NCBI GenBank assembly: GCA_035763805.1
Contig: DASUAL010000099.1
Location: 1-25,201 of the forward strand
Direction: 5' to 3'
DNA: 25,201 bases
Source: DASUAL01 sp035763805
Lineage (GTDB): Bacteria; Gemmatimonadota; Gemmatimonadetes; Gemmatimonadales; GWC2-71-9
The notes under the pieces are model-generated. The model made no database searches and had not been told where the DNA came from. It was given only the letters and a program-made list of their open reading frames with translations. Positions 1 to 7,061 of this stretch are shown here, in pieces. Made by a program: the position numbers and the translations under genes. Each line of letters opens with the position of its first letter. Within the stretch, counting starts at the first letter, position 1.

Positions 1-497
1 AGCGCGGCGACCCGCTCTTCCGCGAGCTGCGCGTCCCAGTACGCACGGATCACGGCGAAATCGGTGGCGCCGGCGGCGCGCCGCGCGGCGGCCGCCCGCG
101 CCTCGGCGGCGCGGCCCGCGGCGGCGTGACCGTACAGGCCCTCGAGGCTCAGGATCGGCTGCTCGACCGTGAGCCGGGCCGTGTAGTCCTGGTAGGCGGC
201 GGGCCGGTTGAGCGCGTCGAGCGCCAGGTCGCCCGCCGCGAACTCCGCCTGGCGCAGCTTCATGCCGAACACCGCGACGGGGTCGGTGGTGCGGACGGCG
301 TCGAGCCCGGCGCTCACGGTCGGCAGGAAGGCGCGGCTCGCTTCGCGCATTTGCTGTGCGGCGGCGCGGGCGTCGGCCCGCTCGGCCTGGAGCGCGGGGT
401 TGGCGGCCCGGGCGCGCGCCCGCGCCTCGGCGAGCGACATCGCCAAGGTGTCCCGGCCGCCCGCGGCGATCTGAAATAGAAAGATAGCTATTATCAT
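1..497 (-). CDS. TolC-family outer-membrane efflux channel protein (N-terminal part; cut by window edge)
   Basis: Outer-membrane channel component of a tripartite efflux or type I secretion system. Translating the minus strand gives a mature N-terminus typical of the family (LSLAEA-like start followed by ARAANPALQAERAD), then long alanine- and arginine-rich helical stretches as expected for the TolC helical barrel. About 165 residues are present; the rest lies before base 1. The only in-frame ATG after the upstream stop is at 497, giving MIIAIFLFQIAAGG, a very short hydrophobic leader without the usual positive charge. An arsR-type gene lies 39 bp upstream on the same strand, so the channel is probably under metal- or toxin-responsive control and followed by RND pump genes outside the window. 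The substrate cannot be read from this fragment. Family call is firm; start is moderate. Confidence 0.8.
   Translation of the reverse strand, partial: MIIAIFLFQIAAGGRDTLAMSLAEARARARAANPALQAERADARAAAQQMREASRAFLPTVSAGLDAVRTTDPVAVFGMKLRQAEFAAGDLALDALNRPAAYQDYTARLTVEQPILSLEGLYGHAAAGRAAEARAAAARRAAGATDFAVIRAYWDAQLAEERVAA
484..493 (-). promoter_or_regulatory. Possible ArsR operator half at the tolC start (TAATAGCTAT)
   Basis: The 10-mer TAATAGCTAT, read on the minus strand here, recurs at 860-869 in the arsR promoter, read on the plus strand there. Its core ATAGCTAT is palindromic. Both sit in short AT-rich islands within GC-rich DNA. This copy falls a few codons inside the predicted tolC start. 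A GATAAT that resembles a -10 box overlaps it on the minus strand. Regulatory role is inference. Confidence 0.35.
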
Positions 498-536
498 ATA
501 TACTGCACGCTCCGCCGGCCCGGCCGGCTGTGGCGG

Positions 537-839
537 TCAGGCGTCACATTCGCGGATGCAGTTGAGGACGTGATGCACCTTGGGCTCGATCACGCGGTAC
601 CGCACGTAGCTGCCGTCGCGCTGGGCGGCGACGATGTTGCAGCCGCGCATCCGCGCCAGGTGCTGGGACACGATCGCCTGGGGGATACCGATCGCGTCCT
701 GGATGTCCGACACGGTCGCTTCCCCCCGCTCCAGCACCTCCACGATCTTGAGGCGCTCGGGGTGGCCGAGCATCTTGATAATCTCGGCAGCGCGGGAGAG
801 GAGCGCCGGATCGATGCGGCGCAGCAAGGCGCGTTTCAT
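537..839 (-). CDS. ArsR/SmtB-family winged-helix repressor
   Basis: A 100-residue DNA-binding sensor that normally represses its own operon until it binds a metal ion or reacts through cysteines. The winged-helix core is clear: LGHPERLKIVEVLERGE, the recognition helix region QAIVSQHLARMRGCNIV, then the wing QRDGSYVRYRV. The classical ELCVCDL metal site of ArsR/SmtB is absent. Instead there are Cys67 right after the recognition helix, His89/His90, and Cys94 and Cys98 in a C-terminal LNCIREC motif, so the ligand or thiol chemistry probably uses the last helix. The gene is followed by a TolC-family gene 39 bp downstream on the same strand. There is no Shine-Dalgarno; a TTGACA-N17-TATCCT promoter ends 8 nt before the ATG. 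Family certain, inducer unknown. Confidence 0.9.
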   Translation of the reverse strand: MKRALLRRIDPALLSRAAEIIKMLGHPERLKIVEVLERGEATVSDIQDAIGIPQAIVSQHLARMRGCNIVAAQRDGSYVRYRVIEPKVHHVLNCIRECDA

Positions 840-847
840 GGCGGCGA

Positions 848-884
848 AGGATAATATACTAATAGCTATATGTCAATATATGAC
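848..884 (-). promoter_or_regulatory. arsR promoter with overlapping palindromes
   Basis: On the minus strand a -35 TTGACA (complement of 871-876) is separated by 17 bp from a -10 TATCCT (complement of 848-853). Transcription would begin about at the ATG (839), giving a leaderless or nearly leaderless mRNA. The spacer holds the palindrome ATAGCTAT (862-869), and the -35 overlaps a second palindrome, GTCAATATATGAC (872-884). Both are reasonable autorepressor sites. Confidence 0.5.
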
Positions 885-1095
885 GAGTCCACGCGGCCGA
901 CGCAGGCTGGCGCGAAGCCCCGCAAGTGACTGAGCCGAAGGGCGTTCGAATCGCAGCTCGCGCGTCCGTAAGACACAGCGCCTGGTCGGCTTGCGTGGTT
1001 GCGGGGGTCTCGCGATGCCAGCAAACGGAATGTTTGCCACTCGTTTGCCGGTCCCTGACGACCAGTCTGATCTGTTGGGCGCTGGATGAAGCACG

Positions 1096-1125
1096 ATGCG
1101 GGAGCATGGCCTCATGCTCCCGCAT
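1096..1125. repeat. Perfect 13-bp inverted repeat (hairpin)
   Basis: ATGCGGGAGCATG (1096-1108) and its exact reverse complement (1113-1125) flank a 4-nt GCCT loop. It would form a strong stem-loop on either strand. No T-run follows on either side, so it is not a standard intrinsic terminator. It is the most ordered element in the gene-free stretch. Confidence 0.85.
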
Positions 1126-1177
1126 GGCTGGTTTCGCTTATCAGGCGTGCGCTTTAACCACCCCCGCCACCCTTCCC

Positions 1178-1232
1178 CGTTGCACGACGCACGTCGCACG
1201 TTCCAAGTCGGCTCAGCACACCTCGTGCAACG
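1178..1232. repeat. 10-bp inverted repeat downstream of the acidic gene
   Basis: CGTTGCACGA (1178-1187) pairs with TCGTGCAACG (1223-1232) around a 35-nt centre that itself contains further GCACG/CGTGC repeats. It lies about 28 bp past the stop codon of the minus-strand acidic gene and could shape the 3' end of the typA transcript. No U-tract follows. Confidence 0.4.
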
Positions 1233-1259
1233 TGCAGACGTGCGCCGTGTGACCCGCTG

Positions 1260-1514
1260 TCACTCCCAATCCCGCCGCGGCCCTTTCCGCGGCCGGAACT
1301 CCTCGTCCTCTTCGTCGTCGAACTCGTCGTCCAGGTCGTCGTATTCGTCGAGATCGTCCAGGTCCTCCTCGTCCAGCTCGTCCTCGTCCAGCTCGTCGTC
1401 GAAGTCCTCGTCCAGGTCCTTGTCCTCTTCGAATTCCCCGAACTCTTCCTCGTCGAGACTGTCGCTACGACGCTTGAGCGACCAGTCCGACGTCTCACGG
1501 GACAACATTGTCAC
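1260..1514 (-). CDS. Small, extremely acidic hypothetical protein
   Basis: An 84-residue protein I do not recognise. After a basic N-terminus (residues 1-20, including WSLKRRSD) the section from about 20 to 72 is nearly all Asp and Glu with regularly spaced Leu, Phe or Tyr, in repeats such as DELDEDELDEEDLDDLDEYD. A short basic tail (RPRKGPRRDWE) closes it. Such a chain is likely disordered, or an acidic mimic that binds basic partners such as ribosomal proteins or polymerase, which is inference. Start is GTG at 1514 or ATG at 1508; a GGGGG run lies just upstream. It follows typA on the same strand by 51 bp, with no obvious promoter between. Coding is supported by position and the strong frame-specific composition; the opposite strand reads only as a poly-Ser shadow. 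Confidence 0.7.
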   Translation of the reverse strand: MTMLSRETSDWSLKRRSDSLDEEEFGEFEEDKDLDEDFDDELDEDELDEEDLDDLDEYDDLDDEFDDEEDEEFRPRKGPRRDWE

Positions 1515-1565
1515 CCCCGGCTAGGGTTGCGGTTGATGGGTTGAACGAGCTATCCGACTTCTCTC

Positions 1566-3413
1566 CTACGACTCCTCGGCCGCCCGCGCGTTCCGGGCGA
1601 GCTTGCGACGCGCCGTGGCGCCCAAGGCCCGCTTGCGCAGCCTGATGGACGACGGCGTGACCTCGATCAGCTCGTCGTCCTCGATGTACTCGAGCGCCAG
1701 CTCCAGCGTCACCGGCCGCGGCGGCTCCAGGATAACCATCTCGTCCGACGCGGTCGTCCGCATGTTCGTCAACTTCTTCTCCTTCGCGGGGTTCACGTCC
1801 ATGTCCCCCGCCCGGGCGTTTTCCCCCACGATCATCCCCTCGTACACCGCATCGCCCGGCTTTACAAACATCGTGCCGCGCTCCTGCAGGTTGAAGAGCG
1901 CGTACGCTACCGCTGCCCCCTCCCGGTCCGCCACCATCACCCCGCGGGTCCGCCCCGAAATCGGGCCCGCCCACGGCCCGTACTCGTAAAAGCGGTGATG
2001 CATGGTCCCCGTCCCGCGGGTATCCGTCAAGAACTCCGACCGGTATCCGAGCAGCCCGCGCGCGGGGATCTTGAAGCGCATCCGCACGGTCCCTACGCCC
2101 GGGTTCTTCATGTCCAGCAGGGTGGCCCGGCGGGGGCCCAGCTTCTCCATCACCACCCCGACGTGGGTCTCGGGGCAGTCGATCATCAGCTCCTCGTACG
2201 GCTCGAGCCGCTCGCCGTTCGGCCCCTCGCGCGGGATGATCCGGGGCCGGCTCACCTGGAACTCGTACCCCTCGCGTCGCATCGTCTCCATCAGGACGCC
2301 GAGGTGCAGCTCTCCCCGCCCCGAAACGGTGAACGTCTGGGGGTCGTCCGTCTCCTCCACCCGCAGGGCCACGTTGCGCTCGAGCTCCTTCAAGAGGCGA
2401 TCGCGCAGCTGCCGGCCGGTCACGAACTTCCCCTCGCGCCCCGCGAACGGCGAGTCGTTCACCTTGCAATCCACCGAGATCGTGGGCTCCTCGACCGCGA
2501 TCCCGGCGAGTCGCTCGAGGTAATCGGGCGCCGTCACCGTCTTCCCGATCTCGACGCCGGCGAGCCCGGAGAGCGCCACGATCTCCCCCGCCGCCGCCTC
2601 TTCCAGCTCGACGCGCTCGAGCCCCTCGAAGCCGAACAGCTTCACCACCTTGGCCTGCTCGTACGACCCGTCTCCCACTGGCCCCGGCTCTCCCAGTGCC
2701 AGGAGCGCCACCGTCTCGCCCACCCGTACCCGGCCGCGCTCGATCCGCCCGATCGCGATCCGCCCCAGGTAGGAGGAATAATCGAGCGTGGACACGAGCA
2801 TCTGAAACGACCCGTTCGGGTCGGCCTTCGGCGGCGGGATCGTCCCGAGGATCGTCTCGAACAAGGGCCTCAGATCCTTCCCCGGCACCTGAAGGTCCAA
2901 CGTCGCGGTCCCCGCGCGGCTCGACGTATAGAGGAAGGGGCAGTTGAACTGCTCCGGCGTCGCCTCGAGGTCCAAGAACAGCTCGAGCACCTCGTCGTGC
3001 ACCCGCAGGGGCTCGGCGTCCTGGCGGTCGATCTTGTTCACCAGCACGATCGGCTTGAGCCCCAGCGCCAGTGCCTTCCCCGCGACGAAGCGGGTCTGCG
3101 GCATCGGTCCCTCGGCTGCGTCCACCAACAGCAGGAACCCGTCCACCATGCGGAGAATCCGCTCGACCTCGCCGCCGAAATCGGCGTGCCCGGGCGTATC
3201 CACGATGTTGATCTTGGTGTCGCCCCAGCGGACCGCAGTGTTCTTGGACAGGATGGTGATGCCCCGCTCGCGCTCCAGCGGGTTCGAGTCGAGCACCCGC
3301 TCGTCCACCTGCTGGTTGGCGCGGAACACCCCGGCTTGACGGAGCATCTGGTCCACCAGCGTGGTCTTCCCGTGGTCGACGTGGGCGATGATGGCAATGT
3401 TGCGGATCTGCAA
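1566..3413 (-). CDS. typA: GTP-binding protein TypA/BipA
   Basis: Ribosome-associated translational GTPase of the EF-G family, involved in 50S assembly and stress or low-temperature translation. All G motifs are visible: AHVDHGKTT (G1, about residue 10), RGITI (G2), DTPGHADF (G3), NKID (G4) and SSRAG (G5). The beta-barrel domain II follows, then EF-G-like domains III and V (GRGELHLGVLMETMRREG) and the BipA-specific C-terminal domain (GTMFVKPGDAVYEGMIVGE). At 615 residues it is full length. The start is TTG at 3413, supported by AGGAC about 8 nt upstream. Domain II carries a Gly/Pro-rich loop (ALGEPGPVGDGS) where homologues are shorter. It has its own promoter at 3453-3481 and is followed by the acidic gene. 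Confidence 0.97.
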   Translation of the reverse strand: MQIRNIAIIAHVDHGKTTLVDQMLRQAGVFRANQQVDERVLDSNPLERERGITILSKNTAVRWGDTKINIVDTPGHADFGGEVERILRMVDGFLLLVDAAEGPMPQTRFVAGKALALGLKPIVLVNKIDRQDAEPLRVHDEVLELFLDLEATPEQFNCPFLYTSSRAGTATLDLQVPGKDLRPLFETILGTIPPPKADPNGSFQMLVSTLDYSSYLGRIAIGRIERGRVRVGETVALLALGEPGPVGDGSYEQAKVVKLFGFEGLERVELEEAAAGEIVALSGLAGVEIGKTVTAPDYLERLAGIAVEEPTISVDCKVNDSPFAGREGKFVTGRQLRDRLLKELERNVALRVEETDDPQTFTVSGRGELHLGVLMETMRREGYEFQVSRPRIIPREGPNGERLEPYEELMIDCPETHVGVVMEKLGPRRATLLDMKNPGVGTVRMRFKIPARGLLGYRSEFLTDTRGTGTMHHRFYEYGPWAGPISGRTRGVMVADREGAAVAYALFNLQERGTMFVKPGDAVYEGMIVGENARAGDMDVNPAKEKKLTNMRTTASDEMVILEPPRPVTLELALEYIEDDELIEVTPSSIRLRKRALGATARRKLARNARAAEES

Positions 3414-3452
3414 GGGGCTAGGTCCTGATGACGGTGCCTAAACGAGGGCCGC

Positions 3453-3481
3453 AGTATAGAAGGGTGCCCTGGAAAACACAA
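3453..3481 (-). promoter_or_regulatory. Probable typA promoter
   Basis: In the 81-bp gap between the CDF gene and typA the minus strand reads TTGTGT (complement of 3476-3481), a 17-bp spacer, then TATACT (complement of 3453-3458, five of six consensus bases). About 40 nt separate the -10 from the TTG start, leaving room for the AGGAC ribosome-binding site. The -35 is weak. Confidence 0.5.
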
Positions 3482-3494
3482 GCGGTGCCGTCAC

Positions 3495-4427
3495 CTATTC
3501 GCAGGTCAGGTCTCGCTCCATCTGCACGGTGACGTGTCCGATGCCCATGTCTCCCAGGCGCCGCTGCACGGCCTCGAGCACGCCCTGGTTGTCGGCAGGA
3601 TTCTGGACCACGAGGTGGCCACTCATGGCGATCACCCCGCTCGTAACGGTCCACACGTGCAAGTCGTGGACCGACGCGACGCCCGGGATGGACGCGATCC
3701 GGTCGTGCACGTCCTTCAAGGCGATGTGTGCCGGGGCCGCTTCGAGCAGCACGTCCGTGCTCTCCTTCACCAGCCGCCACGCGCTGCCGAGGATGAGGAG
3801 CGAAATGAGGAGCGACATCAGCGGATCGGCCGCGACCCACCCCGTCGCCAAGATGATCACGCCGGCGGCCAGTGCACTCAGCGAGCCCAGGGCGTCGCTG
3901 ATGAGGTGCAGATAGGCGCCGCGCTCGTTCAGCGAATGGTGACGCCAACGGTGCAGGATCGCCGCGCCCACGAGGTTGGCGGCGAGGCCGAGTCCCGCGA
4001 TGGTGAGGAGCAGCATTCCCTGCACCGGCGCCGGGTCGCGCAGCCGGCGGAACGCCTCGATGGCGATGCCGATCGAGATCGCGAGCAGGGCCGCTCCGTT
4101 CACGAGCGCGGCCAGGATCTCGAGTCGCAGCAGTCCGTACGTGCGCTCCGCCGTGGCGGGGCGCTGCGCGACGTGGGCGACGAGCAGCGAGAGACTGAGC
4201 GCGCCCACGTCCGCCAGCATGTGCCCGGCGTCCGCCAGCAGCGCCAGCGAATGCGCGAGCCAGCCGCCGACGGCCTCCGCGAGCATTACGGCCGCCGTGA
4301 TCGCGAGCACCACGGCGATGCGTCGCCGGCTCTCCGCCCGCAACGGAGCACGGTGGGTACACCACGCCTCGAGGGGCAGCGGGGAGCCGGGCGCGGGGAG
4401 CGGGACGCTCCGATCCGGGGCCGTCAT
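3495..4427 (-). CDS. Cation diffusion facilitator (CDF) zinc/divalent-metal exporter
   Basis: Inner-membrane proton-coupled exporter of Zn2+ or related divalent metals, 310 residues. Six transmembrane segments can be traced between residues 37 and 215. The two metal-site motifs of CzcD/ZitB-like CDFs are present: H69-M-L-A-D73 in TM2 and H174-L-I-S-D178 in TM5. A cytoplasmic domain follows, with VHDLHVWTVTSG near residues 255-266 as in metal-binding dimerisation domains. No long His-rich loop separates TM4 and TM5. The ATG at 4427 lies 7 bp after the hisD stop. Residues 6-19 (SVPLPAPGSPLP region) are encoded by a copy of the heptad repeat, so the N-terminal extension is probably repeat-derived. 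Co-transcription with hisD is likely. The exact metal is not determined. Confidence 0.92.
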   Translation of the reverse strand: MTAPDRSVPLPAPGSPLPLEAWCTHRAPLRAESRRRIAVVLAITAAVMLAEAVGGWLAHSLALLADAGHMLADVGALSLSLLVAHVAQRPATAERTYGLLRLEILAALVNGAALLAISIGIAIEAFRRLRDPAPVQGMLLLTIAGLGLAANLVGAAILHRWRHHSLNERGAYLHLISDALGSLSALAAGVIILATGWVAADPLMSLLISLLILGSAWRLVKESTDVLLEAAPAHIALKDVHDRIASIPGVASVHDLHVWTVTSGVIAMSGHLVVQNPADNQGVLEAVQRRLGDMGIGHVTVQMERDLTCE

Positions 4428-4462
4428 TGCACCGTCAGGAACCGCTCCCTGCTCCCCGCTCC
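4381..4462. repeat. Facing pair of GGGGAGC-heptad repeats at the hisD/CDF junction
   Basis: Left arm (plus strand): GGGGAGC, CGGGCGC, GGGGAGC, GGGACGC, TCC at 4381-4411. Right arm (minus strand, 4438-4462): GGAGC, GGGGAGC, AGGGAGC, GGTTCC. The arms face each other across 26 bp that hold the CDF start codon and the hisD stop codon. The left arm codes for the CDF N-terminus and the right arm for the last residues of HisD (ERGAGSGS). Confidence 0.8.
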
Positions 4463-5730
4463 AGCCGGATGCGCACCGCCTCCGCGTGCCCGAACAACCC
4501 CTCGGCCTCGGCCAGGGCGATCACATGCGCCGCGTCCCGCGCGAGCTGCCCTCGCGAATATCCGATCACGCTGATCCGCTTCACGAAATCGTACACTCCC
4601 AACGGCGAAACATATCGGGCGGTTCCCCCCGTGGGCAACACGTGCGACGGACCGGCGAGGTAGTCGCCCACCGGTTCCGGGGTGGCGGCGCCCACGAAGA
4701 TCGCACCCGCGTGGCGAATCCGACGCGCCACCGGCCAGGGGTCCCGAACCAGGACCTCGAGATGCTCCGGCGCGCAACGGTTCGCCACCTCGACGGCGGC
4801 GTCGAGATTCGGCACGACCACAACCACACCGTGGTCGCGCAACGATTGCTCGACTATCGCCCGGCGGGGCACGCGCGCCACCTGGCGCGCCAGCTCGCCG
4901 TCGAGCGCGTCGGCGAGTGCACCGCTGGTGGTCACGCACCAGGCGCAGGCGTCCTCGTCGTGCTCGGCCTGGGCGATCAGGTCGGCCGCTACGCACCGGA
5001 CGTCGGCCGTCTGGTCGGCGATGATCAGGATCTCGGTTGGGCCTGCCAGCATGTCGATCCCCACCTCGCCGGCCACCTGACGTTTCGCCTCCGTCACGAA
5101 CCGGTTTCCGGGGCCCACGATCTTGTCCACCCGGGGGATCGTCTTGGTGCCGTGGGCGAGCGCGGCGATCGCCTGCGCCCCGCCCACTCGGAACACCCGG
5201 TCCACGCCCGCGAGTCGCGCCGCGGCGAGCACCACGTCCGGCGTACCGGCGGGCGGAGTGACCATGACGATCTCCGGCACCCCGGCCACGGTCGCGGGCA
5301 CCGCACTCATTATTACGGTGGACGGATAGGCAGCCTTGCCCCCAGGCACGTACAGGCCGACGCGCTCGAGGGGCACGACGCGCATACCGATCTCGGTGCC
5401 GAGGGCGTCCCGCTCGAGAAAGCCCTCCTCGACCTGATTGGCGTGGTAGTCGCGCACGCGCTGCAGCGCAGTCTCGAGCGCCGCGCGCAAGGCGCGCGGA
5501 ATGCTGTCGAGCGCCTCCTGACACCTAGCACCCGACACCTCCCACTCCTCCGGCGCCAAGTCCAGTCCATCGAGCCGGTGCGTTTGCTCCCGCACCGCCT
5601 GATCACCCCGGACCCGCACGTCGTCGAGAATGGCTGCGACGACGGTCGCGGTTGCGGGATCGGCCGCGCCGATCCTCGGACGATGTGAAAGCAACGCCTC
5701 GTAGGGCGGCGCTTGAAGTCGAGTCACCAC
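4435..5730 (-). CDS. hisD: Histidinol dehydrogenase
   Basis: Catalyses the last two oxidations of histidine biosynthesis, L-histidinol to L-histidine with two NAD+. At 431 residues it is full length. Conserved blocks include VPGGKAAYPSTVIM (about 128-141), RVGGAQAIAALAHGT, DKIVGPGNRFVTEAKR and DMLAGPTEI. The zinc ligands expected from the E. coli enzyme are present as Gln254 and His257 (AQAEHDEDA), Asp356 (DYLAGPSHVLP) and His415. The catalytic pair is Glu322-His323 in PEHLE. Start is GTG at 5730 (or GTG at 5727). Only 20 bp separate it from the divergent CNNM gene, which heads the operon holding hisZ and hisG. The C-terminal ERGAGSGS is repeat-derived and lies beyond the conserved fold. Confidence 0.97.
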   Translation of the reverse strand: MVTRLQAPPYEALLSHRPRIGAADPATATVVAAILDDVRVRGDQAVREQTHRLDGLDLAPEEWEVSGARCQEALDSIPRALRAALETALQRVRDYHANQVEEGFLERDALGTEIGMRVVPLERVGLYVPGGKAAYPSTVIMSAVPATVAGVPEIVMVTPPAGTPDVVLAAARLAGVDRVFRVGGAQAIAALAHGTKTIPRVDKIVGPGNRFVTEAKRQVAGEVGIDMLAGPTEILIIADQTADVRCVAADLIAQAEHDEDACAWCVTTSGALADALDGELARQVARVPRRAIVEQSLRDHGVVVVVPNLDAAVEVANRCAPEHLEVLVRDPWPVARRIRHAGAIFVGAATPEPVGDYLAGPSHVLPTGGTARYVSPLGVYDFVKRISVIGYSRGQLARDAAHVIALAEAEGLFGHAEAVRIRLERGAGSGS

Positions 5731-5740
5731 TGGGTAAGTT
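5713..5740 (+). promoter_or_regulatory. Possible promoter of the CNNM-hisZ-hisG operon
   Basis: TTGAAG (5713-5718), a 16-bp spacer and TAAGTT (5735-5740) precede the ATG at 5751 by 10 nt, with no Shine-Dalgarno. The elements overlap the first codons of divergent hisD. Match to consensus is modest. Confidence 0.3.
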
Positions 5741-5750
5741 CCCGCCTTCT

Positions 5751-7061
5751 ATGTCTGAGCCCTTCTGGAACTCGCCGGTTTTCCGGCTGCTCGCGGTATT
5801 GCTGCTCGTGGCCGCCAACGCGTTCTTCGTCGCTGCAGAGTTCGCGCTCGTGGCCTCGCGGCGCACGCGGATCGAGGCGATGATCCGGCGCGGCGACTCC
5901 AAAGCTAGGGTGGTGAAGAAGGCGCTTCAATCGCTGGACCGCTACATCTCCGGCACGCAGCTCGGCATCACGCTCGCGAGCTTGGGGCTGGGCTGGATCG
6001 GGGAGCCCGCGCTCGCAGGCCTGTTCGAGGCCGTATTCGCGGGCCTCCCCGCCCCGCTCAATGTGATCGCTCGACACGGTGTGGCTGCCAGCGTGGCGTT
6101 CGCGTTCATCACGTTCCTGCATATCGTCCTGGGCGAGCTGGCCCCCAAGGCGCTCGCCCTGCTGCACCCGGAGCAGACCAGCCGCTGGGTCGCCCCGCCG
6201 CTGATCCTCTTCACGACGGCGACGAACCCCTTCATCTGGCTCCTGAACGGCACCGCCAACGGCATCCTCCGTCTGTTCGGGGCGCGCGCGCAAACCGAGC
6301 GGGAGCGCGTGCACTCCCCCGAGGAGATCCGCATGCTCGTCGAGCAGAGCCGGAGGACGGGGGGGCTGGCGGCCGACGACGCACGCCTGATCGAGGGCGT
6401 GTTCGAGTTCACCGAGAAGACGGCCCGCGAGGTGATGACCCCGCGCACCCAGATCGTCGCGCTGCCCGGCGATCTCACGCTGGAAGAGGCGGCGGACCAG
6501 GTGGCGGTGGCCGGCCGCTCGCGCTATCCGGTGTACGGAGAGTCACTCGACGACATCGTCGGCGTGGTGCACGCCAAGGACATCCTCGCGGGGCTGCGCT
6601 CGGCGAAGAGCAACACGGTGCGGGCGGTGTTGCGACCCGCCGTGTTCGTCCCCGGAAGCCGCGAGGTGGAGGACGTGCTCGCCGACATGAAGCGGCAGAA
6701 GATCCATCTCGCCATCGTGCTCGACGAGTTCGGTGGCACGGCCGGTCTCGTGACCATGGAAGATCTGCTCGAGGAGATCGTCGGCCCGATCTATGACGAG
6801 TACGACCGCCCTGCGGCGGAGGCGCGCGTGGCCCCCGGGGAGGGCGCGCCGGTGCTCTCCGGCGCCATGCCCCTCCGCGAGGTGAACGAAACGTTTGGGC
6901 TCGCCCTGGACGAGGGCGACTACACCACCCTCGGGGGCTGCCTGTTCGGCGCGTTGGGCCGCCTCCCGAAGGTTGGGGACCGTGTCGCCGTGCCGGGCGC
7001 GGTCTTCGAGATCGTCGAGATGGAGGGGCGCCGGGTCGGCGCCGCGCGCCTGTTCAAGTGA
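5751..7061 (+). CDS. CNNM/CorC (HlyC) family membrane protein with CBS domains
   Basis: A 436-residue membrane protein often annotated 'hemolysin'; the family is linked to magnesium or cobalt efflux rather than haemolysis. Domain order: an N-terminal DUF21/CNNM membrane domain (about 1-190) beginning with LLAVLLLVAANAFFVAAEFAL, with LGITLASLGLGWIGEPA and HIVLGELAPKALAL; a CBS pair (about 210-330; EVMTPRTQIVALP, SRYPVYGESLDDIVGVVHAKDIL, LAIVLDEFGGTAGLVTMEDLLEEIVG); and a CorC_HlyC domain (about 345-436; LDEGDYTTLGG). ATG 5751 starts right before the first membrane segment; longer readings lack support. Its stop overlaps the hisZ start by 4 bp (GTGA), so translation is probably coupled. The link with histidine synthesis is positional only. 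Confidence 0.94.
   Translation: MSEPFWNSPVFRLLAVLLLVAANAFFVAAEFALVASRRTRIEAMIRRGDSKARVVKKALQSLDRYISGTQLGITLASLGLGWIGEPALAGLFEAVFAGLPAPLNVIARHGVAASVAFAFITFLHIVLGELAPKALALLHPEQTSRWVAPPLILFTTATNPFIWLLNGTANGILRLFGARAQTERERVHSPEEIRMLVEQSRRTGGLAADDARLIEGVFEFTEKTAREVMTPRTQIVALPGDLTLEEAADQVAVAGRSRYPVYGESLDDIVGVVHAKDILAGLRSAKSNTVRAVLRPAVFVPGSREVEDVLADMKRQKIHLAIVLDEFGGTAGLVTMEDLLEEIVGPIYDEYDRPAAEARVAPGEGAPVLSGAMPLREVNETFGLALDEGDYTTLGGCLFGALGRLPKVGDRVAVPGAVFEIVEMEGRRVGAARLFK

Larger units (their letters stand above)
885..1259. other. Intergenic stretch with no supported gene
   Basis: About 375 bp between arsR and the acidic small gene. Reading frames exist on both strands but have no recognisable domain, start signal or codon pattern. 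Composition looks less GC-rich than the flanking genes. It contains a perfect hairpin (1096-1125), a 10-bp inverted repeat (1178-1187 with 1223-1232), and a GCGTTCGAATCGC palindrome near 942-954 that resembles a tRNA T-loop but has no tRNA around it. Both flanking genes are on the minus strand, so this is the 3' side of the acidic gene and the 5' side of arsR. Confidence 0.5.

Noticed and set aside
936..960. tRNA-like T-loop (GTTCGAATC) upstream of arsR
   Set aside because: The flanking bases pair in only three positions of the T-stem, and no acceptor, D or anticodon arm can be built around it on either strand.
859..1252. Open reading frames of about 88-108 residues on both strands in the arsR upstream region
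   Set aside because: No domain, no ribosome-binding site, mixed amino-acid composition and mutual overlap; likely chance frames in GC-rich DNA.
1096..1524. Plus-strand Ser-rich frame over the acidic gene
   Set aside because: The poly-Ser run is the antisense reading of Asp/Glu codons; the minus-strand acidic protein has the better position and start signals.
1995..3428. Long (477-residue) plus-strand frame opposite typA
   Set aside because: Antisense shadow of a fully conserved GTPase gene, His/Arg/Leu-rich without domains.
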